Positions 55,400 to 64,000 of a stretch of DNA of 64,000 nt are shown here, piece by piece; position 1 is the first letter of the stretch; each line of letters opens with the position of its first letter. Location of the stretch: assembly GCA_032622095.1 (NCBI GenBank), contig CP136068.1:154839151-154903150 (forward strand), written 5' to 3'. Source of the stretch: Siphonodentalium dalli. Taxonomy: Eukaryota > Mollusca > Scaphopoda > Gadilida > Siphonodentaliidae. Both the position numbers and the translations under genes were made by a program. The notes below the pieces were generated by a model, which was not told where the DNA came from, did not search any database, and worked only from the letters and a program-made list of their open reading frames with translations.

Positions 55400-57560
55400 G
55401 TACGCGGGGTTAAATGACCCAATTCAAGTTAGATATACCGATATTAATATTAAAAACATACCTTCCACTTCAGCCCAACACACCTTCAGGGGCCCATATA
55501 ATTTTCCAATTGCCTCGTTCTGAAAATTATTCCATATTTGACTATATCATAAAGTCAAATATGGAATAATTTTCAGAAAGAGTATAGTCTAAGAGAACAA
55601 TGTCAACCCAGAAATATAATTTTATAGGTACGGGTGATGTATGGATGTATCATTGGTGCTGTGTGTGTGGGCCGTCTCCATACCCTTAAAACACAACAGG
55701 AGCCAAAAACCATGTCTTATATAGATGCAGACCTATCCAAAAACACTAAAAGTGCTGGCGGTAAAAACATATAATTGGTAAAAAAAACCCCACAAATATT
55801 TACCTCCTCCTCCTGAATTGAACCAAAAATGCCTACCATGTGCCCAAAGCATTGTATTCAGTGTCTGCCTACATTCTTACGTAAAATGTGAAATAATTTC
55901 CAGAATGAGTATAGTCTGGGAGAACACTGACCCAGAAATATAATTTATAGCCACGGGTGCTGTGTGATTTATCATGGTTGCTTTGGGTATTGGGCCGACT
56001 GCTTGCCCTTTGAGGGAAACCCCAACTATCGGTTACATGGCCCAATTCAAGTTAAATGTACCAATTTGACTATTTATAAAACACAAATATTACCCCCCTG
56101 ACCCGAGGCCAGATCAGAATTGGTATAGTCTTATAAAACACTGACCCCCAAAATGGTTTTATAGGCACAGTTGTTTTATGGATTTATCATGGGTGCGCAC
56201 ACTTAAATCCCATACAGAAGCCCAAACTTTTGCAAATATTTTATATAGATGCCTCCTTATCCAAAAACACTAAAAGTGCTAGAAATATGCACCAATAATA
56301 GGATACAGGGCCCAATTCAATTTAAATATACCAACTTGACTATCAAAAAATACAAATACTCCCCTCCCCTGACCAGAACCCACAATCCCTTCCAGATATT
56401 TTCCCCCATTGCCTCTATATATTCTAAAGTCAAATGTGGAATAATTTTCAGAATGGCTACAGTCTGAGAGAATACTGACCCAGAAATATGATTTTATAGG
56501 CACGGTTGCTGTATGGTTTTACATGGGTACTGTGTGTGTTGGGCCGGCTCCATAACCTAAAATCCCACCGAGGAGCCCAAACTTTTTCAAATCTTTTTAC
56601 ATAGATGCATAACTATCCAAAAACCTAAAAGTACTCCAATGATTTACAGGGCCAAATTAAAGTTAAAAATACCAATTTGACGAGTAAAAACACAAGTAGT
56701 CCCCCGCCACCTGAGCCAAAAATCCCTTCCATGTGCCCATATATCTTTTGTCCAATGCCTGCCTATATTTTAAAGCCAAATGTGGAATAATTTCCAGAAT
56801 GAGTTGTCTTAGAGAACATTGACCCTGAAATATGATTTTAAAGGTATGGGTACTGTGTGCTTTTTTCATTGGTGCGTTTGGTGATGTGCCGGCTGCTTGC
56901 CATTAAATCCCTCCGAGGAGCCCAGTCTTGAATGTATTTTATATAGATGCAGGCAAATCCGAAAACACTTAAAATACTGGAGTTCAACACATATAATGTG
57001 CTACATGGCTCAATGCAAGTTAAAAATACCAATTTTACAATTTAAAAACTGAACTATTCACCTCTGCACTGAGCCCAAAATCCCTTTAGGTGCCCAAATT
57101 GTTTTTGTTCAGTACCTGCCTATATTCTAAAGTCAAATGTGGCATAATTTTCATAATAAGTAAAGTCTGAGAGAACACTGAACCCGAAACATGATTTCAT
57201 AGGCACGGATGTTGTAGTAATATTTACATAGATGCAGACCTATCCAAAGCACTTAAAGTAATTGGGTTAAACACATACTGGGCATTTGACTATTACAAAC
57301 ACAAATATTCACCTCCCCTGAGCACAAAATCATTTCTGGTGTCCAAATAAATTTTGTTCAGTGCATGGCTGTATTCTGAAGTCAAACTTGGAATACTTTT
57401 CATAATGACTACATTTTGATAGAGCACTGACCCCAAAATATGATTGTATAGGCACGGGTGCTGTATTGTTTTATCATGGTGCTATGGGTGCTGGGCTGTC
57501 TCCTTAAATTTAAATTTAAATTAAAAAAAACATATATCCCCCTTAGCTCAAATTCCCTTC
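55400..57560. repeat. About seven units of 0.22-0.36 kb
   Basis: A shared order recurs: CAAATGTGGAATAATTTTCA, GAATGAGTATAGTCTGAGAG, ACCCAGAAATATGATTTTAT, ATATAGATGCAGACCTATCC and AAAACACTAAAAGTGCT. Marker copies are near 55560, 55886, 56107, 56432, 56777, 57135 and 57383. Units are diverged and some are shortened. Confidence 0.82.
55515..55577. repeat. Perfect 26-bp inverted repeat
   Basis: TTCTGAAAATTATTCC...GACT and its exact reverse complement are separated by about 9 bases. Only this unit of the array has the left arm. Confidence 0.9.
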
Positions 57561-57561
57561 C

Positions 57562-57795
57562 ATGTGCCCAAGTCACGACTATAGATCCCAAGTCAACACA
57601 GTTGTCAACATATATAATATGAGCAAAACCCCTGCCCATTGTTGCTATACAGAAGCTCTAAATGAAGACATACTCTCCGCCTATATTAGCTCAGTGTGTA
57701 TTGTTTTGCTTGTAACTGTACTCTCGATTGGTGTGATAGTAATTCACCTTTTAGAGTTAGCTGCGGTAAGACAAATAAATGGTAAATATGAGTGA
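57562..57795 (+). CDS. Candidate transmembrane exon or small ORF, unknown
   Basis: A 77-codon frame contains one strongly hydrophobic segment, VCIVLLVTVLSIGVIVIHLL, followed by a charged tail. A donor-like GCG|GTAAGA at about 57769 and acceptor-like ATATTAG at about 57690 could bound a single-pass membrane exon. No domain is recognised, no flanking exons were found and it directly follows a repeat array, so chance is quite possible. Confidence 0.22.
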   Translation: MCPSHDYRSQVNTVVNIYNMSKTPAHCCYTEALNEDILSAYISSVCIVLLVTVLSIGVIVIHLLELAAVRQINGKYE

Positions 57796-58035
57796 AACTA
57801 TGTATCCGCGTATATGAGCTCTGTTGGATTTGCCTGACAATTTCTATAAATTCTTTTTTAATTCAGTTGATACATCTTTAAAATCCCATCAGTAAAGTTT
57901 CAGATACCATAGCGAAGGTCATGTCCACAACGTGTCAATAAATAAATTGGAAACTGTTTGTTTGAGCGAAATGTCACCGAAGCCAGAGGGAAAATGAAAG
58001 TTCCCACCAGGTCGATTTCGAGTTTGATTCATCGA

Positions 58036-58230
58036 CTATTTTCGATGTTCACCGCTCTTGTCAAGCTCGTTGAGTGCAATAATCATATCATTATATTCTA
58101 ATGCTGCGTTAGTTTGTGAATATACTCTGCTGGACTGTGTAATCCACTGCACATTTTGCCGAATATCCGATCCGTAAATTCCTCTGATTATTAATAACGA
58201 GTTAAAATGACGATTTAATCTTAAGAACAT
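58036..58230 (-). CDS. Candidate terminal exon, unknown
   Basis: The minus frame ends LNELDKSGEHRK then TAG, and contains IYGSDIRQNVQWITQSSRV. Its mixed, evenly distributed residues look more protein-like than neighbouring chance frames. A possible acceptor is ATTAATAATCAG at about 58190. No upstream exons or known domain identified. Confidence 0.22.
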   Translation of the reverse strand: MFLRLNRHFNSLLIIRGIYGSDIRQNVQWITQSSRVYSQTNAALEYNDMIIALNELDKSGEHRK

Positions 58231-58554
58231 TTATTATCACCACTTGCATTATGTTTGTAAACACAAATTAGCATCAAGTCTGGTTGAGTCACATAATCGC
58301 ATTTCGAATCCGACTTAAACGGGCTCATATTTACTGTCTGTACCCACCACTCGACTTGATACACATTCGTGCGGATAAATACTGAGTCTGTTGTTATTTA
58401 TTATTATTTATATAACTTTTAGACGTTCTAAAGTTACGTCATGCATTATCGATTTATGGATCCACATATGTTTGTATTCGTTAAGCTACTATAATACATT
58501 ATTTTAAGAATAAAAACCAACCCTGTGCTATGTATGTGTTTATTTATATATGTA

Positions 58555-58652
58555 TTTGTTTTACAGTCGGTCAAAAGCTCTTCAGAGCTTTTGTTTGTAA
58601 TATGTTTAAATACCTCCAACTCTTAAATAAAATTTATCTTATCTATCTTCAC
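58555..58652 (+). mobile_element. Possible LINE 3' tail
   Basis: A small hairpin AAAAGCTCTTCAGAGCTTTT is followed within about 60 bases by AATAAAATTTATCTTATCTA, a simple-repeat tail of the kind ending many animal non-LTR retrotransposons. No reverse transcriptase frame is present upstream. Confidence 0.35.
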
Positions 58653-59620
58653 GCTTGTCATCTATGGATCCCCCATACACGTGAAGTGGTTGTTGTTCAC
58701 ATGCGGTGGGTGTTACAACAATGGCAACTATACATAGAGTGCAAAAAATTCCATCAGAACTGATATGTACACCGTTTCTCATCAATGGTTTGTTCCACGC
58801 GGTGATAAGATCGAGCAGGCATGTGACGATAACAAATTAATGTGTAATAAAAGACAAGCTTCCAACTGATCGACAAAGAAAGAAGCCAAGTGCGATCAGC
58901 CTTGTTGATTCTAGGTATAACTGTCATTAAGACAACACATATTATAAATCAGTTCACACGCCATTGATAATGCAGCAAGGATGTAAGTGACACTCAGTGT
59001 GCCAGACTCAGTAACCAAGGTGATTAGCATGACATGGGTCCTGTTAAACAAAGTTTTATTGAACCGGGACTGAGACTCCATTTGCACATCATTACCTTAT
59101 CATGTAATCCGATAATCAGTTGCAGATCACAAACTGTGAACACACCTCATATGAGCTGCCTACTCCAATTTTCAATTAATCAGATATAATAACACAATAA
59201 CTATTCACTTGGAATGACATATATTTTAAATCAAAATCGCAAATGTCACAATCTGGCATAAACAAAACATAATTAACACCAATATATATTTCACCAAACG
59301 ATAAGGAGATGCACGGATTCTTTGTATGAAATTTAATAATATTTTTAATTACAAAAATATGCTGTTTAATTTGAACAAAGATCCACCGATATTGCCATAG
59401 CTACGCTATTAAACAAACGACGATGTCTTACCGGAAATAACACAGGCTCTTAGTGAATAGATGCCGTTATCTGATTGGATAATAACGAGATCTGCGGAAG
59501 GGTCAATTGATCACGCATAATGATTATCGTAATTCGGATGCGTTGGAGGATGTTTACATTGTGTGTTTATGTTATGGTTGGTTGGGTGGTCTCTCGTTTG
59601 GAGACTTTCCCTATTACGGG
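58653..59620. other. No supported feature
   Basis: AT-rich spacer with no recognised gene or repeat. Confidence 0.4.
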
Positions 59621-60020
59621 TACGTTCATACGCTGGCAAATTTGCACGGTATGGTTTGCAGGCATTTTGTCTTAGAAAACGATATGGTACCAGAATATTA
59701 ATGGAAACGAGCATATAATGTTCATCTGTGCTAAGCTAACTACGTGCAAAGTAAAATCTCTGTAGTTCCATTATAATAGCGATGCTACCGGAATTTGCCT
59801 GTAAATATCATGCAATTATCCTACAGGCATTTGAAGGCAAATTACTGTAGCACCGTTACATACAACTGCCACTACATAAATTTTACTTCTCATGTCGTTC
59901 ACTTTGGTACATATGCATGTTATATATGCACGTTTACTTTCATATTATGTCACCATGTGGTTTGCTATGAAGAAATGCCCACCAAAACATACCGTGCAAA
60001 CTTGCCAGCGTATGAACGTT
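59621..60020. mobile_element. MITE-like element with ~50-bp inverted ends
   Basis: ACGTTCATACGCTGGCAAAT at 59621 is inverted near 60020 (TTTGCCAGC is TTGCCAGC there). The arms extend about 50 bp with a few mismatches. An inner foldback (59780-59806 against 59829-59855, GAATTTGCCT against AGGCAAATTA) lies between them. The peptide YRANLPAYER appears in frames on both strands only because of the inversion. Confidence 0.6.
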
Positions 60021-60175
60021 CCCTTAACGTTATACCGTTTAAAATTGCTATCACACGTTGGTTCACCGAATATACCCCGCAGATAGGAAGATGTTATGAA
60101 TCCGATGTCGAATTATATTAATAAAGTTAGTGTTCCATATTTCCCATCCTATTTGTGATATGATCAATAGTGTTA

Positions 60176-60193
60176 CCCCCCCCCCCCCCCCCC
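60176..60193. repeat. C18 homopolymer
   Basis: Eighteen consecutive C bases. Confidence 0.97.
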
Positions 60194-61229
60194 GCCATCA
60201 ATTAAATTATCATAGTCTATACATATGACATATGACTCGAAACAGTCTATATGTATTTCATTGGTATTTCAAAGGAACCACGCTTGATTTAGTGTTCCCC
60301 ATATCCCCTTAACCCCTAAACGCGTGGACATTGTTAAGTTTTAGACTAGGACAATTAAGCCAGGCCGTGTTCCCATAAACCTTGACTTCGGTGAGTTCAT
60401 TGAAAAGCTACATTTAATTGGTTCCAGATGGAACCAAGCAGTGTGGATCCAAACTATTTGGTTGTATGTTGATATTTGGAAACCAAAATTTGGAGCAGTT
60501 TTTTTTAGAGTGTACGTATGCACGAACTCGCATGGCTAATAATATACTCACGTGCCGGTCCAGGAGCAGCACTGAGTGTACCTGCAATTGGATATCAGTG
60601 GTATGTGTACTTATACATACAGTCATTGTCGCCAATCTACATGCATATCCTGAGCGATGTCATATCAGGAAGACGACCCTTAACGACCATGACACAGCTA
60701 AGATGGCATATATTAATATTCTTTCATATATATTATTGATGCCATGTTTGTTATTTGTGATGATGTAACCATGTAATATGTTATTCAATACATAAATAGT
60801 ATAGCAACCCTCCGAGCTTGAACATAAGTTGATATGTTACATTATATCCAGGAAATACTATCTATAATGTTGCATATATATTACGTCTTCGGAAATCACG
60901 ATTATTATGTGAAATTCTGCGGATCGTCTGCAACTTGGTCTGATAAACATCGATTTTCTTATATATAAAACGTCTGTATGTTTAAATATTGCTATACACA
61001 TGACGTAAGAAAGGCCCATAATGACTTATATAGCATCAAATATGAGTTTTTCGGCTTATTTGGTGTACGAAGAATTTCCGGAGCACTGTCGTGCAAATTG
61101 CAATTCGCATGTTTTGTTACCGTACGGCATACTGCAAGCCCAAAACAAGGGTGCTATCTACCAGCAATCTAGTTGGCATGATAAATTTGAAGGTCCTCTT
61201 TGAAATTTAACACAACTTATCCTATTTGC
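60194..61229. other. No supported gene
   Basis: The plus frame 60418-60768 (116 codons) has no recognisable domain and a low-quality hydrophobic end. A GGTTCC/GGAACC pair at 60419-60437 is a small hairpin. Confidence 0.4.
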
Positions 61230-61240
61230 CGATGGTTATG

Positions 61241-62150
61241 GGACGGATCGGTATTCTGAAAGTCCGCTATTCCGAAGGTCCGTTATTCCGAAGGTCCGCT
61301 ATTCCGAAATTGCACTTTACGAGCACAACCCGTGTGCTGGACAACATTAAAAATCGCCCATGTACACGCATTATGGACATAACGAAATACTGCTGGGAAC
61401 TATCGGCGGAATATATAATATATAAACTTTCGGAATAGCGGACTCTCGCAACGACACCTGCGGGAGTTATGACTTGGGTCCATTATTCCGAAGGTTCGTA
61501 ATCCCGAATGTCCGTTATTGTGTTTCTGTGATAGCATGCATGATTATGGTCAATGCAAATTGATACTTTTTGGCAATGATACATTGAAAGTAAAGCAAGA
61601 ACAATTAATGATCACCCCAATTAAGCAACTTTACGGCGATTTCAATTTGACCTTGAATTTGCCAATGACGTTTGTTGCTACATGGAATTCAAGAATCGTA
61701 ACTCTATATACATAGATGCTTGTAACCATTTCGGCCATGCATTTATGTGATCAGTCCCCATACATTTGCATCCCTTTGCTGCATTCCGCGCTCCGGAACT
61801 CTGGTCGAGGAACGCATAGCAGTGATTGGTTAGTTGGCAGAGCTTGCGTTGTGAGGCGACTGAACTCTGCCTTGCAGCTTGGATCGCTGCCAGTCGCTGG
61901 AGCCGAAGTAACTCCGGCGGAACGTCAATTATCCCTTCCAAGACGGCTACGTTAGCGCAGGATTAATGATCGTGTGCCAGTGCATTATCTTATATATGCG
62001 AGTCTCCCATCGAATACACTGGCTTAAGACCTATGGGAGACTCACATAAATAAGAGAATGGGGGACCTTCGGAATAGCGGACCTTCGGAAAAACGGACAT
62101 TTGGAATAGCGGAACTTCGGAATAGGAACTTCGGAATAACGGATTGTACT
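61241..62150. mobile_element. 910-bp element with TCCGAAGGTCCGCTAT subterminal repeats and 11-bp flanks
   Basis: CGATGGTTATG occurs on both sides (61230-61240 and 62151-62161). The left end has four TATTCCGAAGGTCCG-type units; the right end has the inverted CGGACCTTCGGAATA units, and more inverted pieces lie at 61425-61525. A palindromic module copy (61974-62058) and a GC-richer stretch (61770-61950) lie inside. Long 9-11 bp duplications fit Mutator-like elements, but no transposase is seen and the outermost bases are not well inverted. Confidence 0.6.
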
Positions 62151-62161
62151 CGATGGTTATG

Positions 62162-62559
62162 ATACATCTTTCCCCGAAACGTCAAACAATGAAATGAGCA
62201 TAAATGATTATAGACCTCCCATGAAAAAAAATTCGAAGTCATTCTTAGTTTACACCAGCTTGACTTCACACAACAACACTGGTTAGTAACTGCATGCCAA
62301 CAATGGTTTTATAAATGTAAAATAAAATGATCTGCGAACTATGGGAATTATGTCTTGGTGTCATTATAAATTTCATCATTGTAACATCTGAATCTAAATG
62401 TAGCTCGATAAAAGTAGCAAGAATAGATGTTCAGTTTAAAAGTATCTATTACCTGCATGGGGAGAGAAAGCGATAATGCAAAACATAGATATTTGTGATA
62501 AAACCTCACTTTCAAGTTTTATTTATTGCCCCCACCCCTGATATTTTCAAAGAACTATT
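62162..62559. other. No supported feature
   Basis: AT-rich spacer; nothing recognised. Confidence 0.4.
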
Positions 62560-63115
62560 ATAATGAGCGGCATCCATTTCGTCCGCGCGCCCGTTCATCC
62601 GTCCGTCCGATTCCTTGTCAGACTGTTAACTGCAGTTCAAAATTTCCGATCGAAACAACACTTCGTACGAGGAATGACCATTGCATAATGGGGTCAATTT
62701 CAATTATGGTTCCAGTCCAATGATTTTTTTTCTCGGATTTATGACCCTTTTTTTTACAAAGAAATTGCTATGTTCATGTTGCCCGGATAATAACTCCGGT
62801 GAATAATATCCGATCGGAACGAAACTTGCTATAAGTAATAAAGATTACATTATTGAGGTCGAGTGCCAATATCGTTCCGGTCAAATGAGTTTTATTAGCG
62901 CTATGGTCCTTTTCCTATACCTAAACATTGCCAGGTTCGTGTTGTCCGGATAATTCCAGTTAATATCAACTAATCCCAACTAAACTTGACATCAGGAATA
63001 TCCATCACATTGTTAGAAGTTAAGTTTGAATATGGTTCAGATCTGACGTTTGTTGACGGAGCTATCGCCCTTTTTCGACTTTAAAAATATCAACGGATTC
63101 GACTAAATTTATTGA
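62560..63115. repeat. Three diverged ~165-bp tandem units
   Basis: Units share CCGTTCGTGTTG/CATGTTGCCCGGATAATAACT, CCGATCGGAACGAAACTTG, ATTATTGAGGTCGAGTGCCA and GGTTCCAGTC/CGTTCCGGTCAAATGA. Starts are near 62605, 62775 and 62935; the last is most decayed. Confidence 0.6.
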
Positions 63116-63633
63116 AAAAAGAAAACTATATTGTTTATTATTTGAGCAAATGTGTACCAAGAGGCTGTAAAGGTGCATATATTAGTAGGCCAGCATCTAT
63201 ACTGTGAAGGCAACAATTATACTTACATTGAAATATCAATTGAGAGGAGCCAAATATGTAACCCGTGCCTTAGAGCAATTACCACTGAAACAATTGACAA
63301 ATCCTTGCCTGACTTCGTTTAAAACAATCACATCATTGTAGCGAATAACTACCAGGGGACCTGATTACAAGTTAGTTCATCTAAAATATAGTCAGTCGTA
63401 TTTATCTCGTGTGTTGACCTTTATCGAGAGAAAAAACACAGTACGTGTCGATTTCTGGGCTACAAATTTGTTTCTTTCTGGAAGGCGACAGCGCAAATTC
63501 GCAAGACAGTAAATATATTGTGATTTGAAATTTGCCGTACATTATAGCTTATAGCATCTAACGTTTACAACTATGGTGACATCGGTTACTCATTCCCAGT
63601 TCCTTAATCCTCATTCGGAAACATTCAATCTTG
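63116..63633. other. No supported feature
   Basis: AT-rich spacer before the terminal array; nothing recognised. Confidence 0.4.
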
Positions 63634-64000
63634 ACCAAATAAACGCTGCGGTAGGGTGGCGCACCCAAAAATATACTATAAAAACCGAAAACCGCATCCC
63701 TCTAGTCCGTGCGGTTGCCACAGGAGGTGGCCAAAATAGCAACCATAGCCGTTTTGGTATTTATGAACCGACTCTGACCGAATAAAAGGTGCGGTAGGGT
63801 GGCCCACCCCAAATTATCCTATAAAACAGAAAACCGCAAACCTCTATACCGTGCGGTTGCCACATGAGGTGGCCAAAATGGCAACCATAGCCGTTTTGGT
63901 AGTTATGAACCGATTTTGACCAAATAAAAGGTGCGGTATGGTGGCGCACTCAAATTATACTATAAAAACCGAAAACCGCACCCCTCTAGAGAGCCCGTGT
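63634..64000. repeat. 143-bp tandem array, ~2.5 copies, running off the window
   Basis: GTGCGGTAGGGTGGCGCACC-type starts are at about 63645, 63788 and 63929. Each is followed by ATACTATAAAAACCGAAAAC, TGCGGTTGCCACA and AACCATAGCCGTTTTGGTA. The array is cut by the window end. Confidence 0.93.

Noticed and set aside
59511-60121. Two proteins sharing YRANLPAYER
   Set aside because: The shared peptide comes from an inverted repeat read on opposite strands.
61678-61955. GC-rich frames on both strands inside the 910-bp element
   Set aside because: No domain recognised on either strand, both open because of composition; a tRNA-like reading of 61820-61900 lacked a proper B box and cloverleaf.

Overview
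The window looks like nuclear DNA of a marine invertebrate, most plausibly a lophotrochozoan such as a mollusc. This is inferred from the AT-rich, intron- and transposon-dominated layout, the many TACATGTAC-type palindromes, interspersed repeats of a kind common in such genomes, a secreted lectin-type gene with kilobase introns, and a decayed protein-primed DNA polymerase B relic. No bacterial operon structure, tRNA, rRNA or CRISPR array was found. Most open frames longer than 60 codons are chance frames inside repeats.

One host gene can be assembled with good support, on the minus strand from about 49615 down to 30706. It has four coding exons: 49615-49317, 40459-40227, 35393-34935 and 30941-30706. 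All three introns have GT/AG ends and compatible phases, giving a 408-residue product: signal peptide, C-type lectin-like domain split over exons 1 and 2, Thr-rich mucin-like linker (exon 3), and a Cys-rich PAN/apple-like C-terminus (exon 4). Its introns hold a family B DNA polymerase pseudogene (36230-38455), a CACTA-like element with a nested mariner MITE (45751-48591), a 1251-bp inverted-repeat element of unknown superfamily (41659-42909), a 121-bp hAT MITE and several tandem arrays.

The left part (1-15 kb) is a repeat landscape. It contains three hAT-type elements (329-1256; 5103-6240 with a BED-finger remnant; 11762-12315), a long-arm mariner-like foldback next to the second hAT (6250-6775), an array of diverged ~160-bp units (1972-4430) and a triplicated palindrome unit (9482-10155). 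At 15.6-20.9 kb lies the most striking element: a Copia-like gag-protease ORF (18086-19135) preceded by an initiator-Met-tRNA-type primer binding site and flanked by ~99% similar 0.93-kb direct repeats. Each repeat runs into a 44-bp satellite array; the left array has an 11-unit (484-bp) higher-order period. It reads as a non-autonomous GAG-only LTR retrotransposon with satellite-bearing LTRs.

From 20.9 to 30.7 kb there is little but repeats: a 0.57-kb tandem duplication, a double-palindrome element, ~58-bp tandem repeats, an AC/TC microsatellite and a TA-flanked MITE. To the right of the lectin gene (49.7-64 kb) are a TIR element ending 78 bp upstream of its start codon, two piggyBac-type MITEs sharing a palindromic module, a 0.33-kb repeat array (55.4-57.5 kb), two weak candidate exons, a 910-bp element with 11-bp flanking direct repeats and a 143-bp tandem array running off the end.
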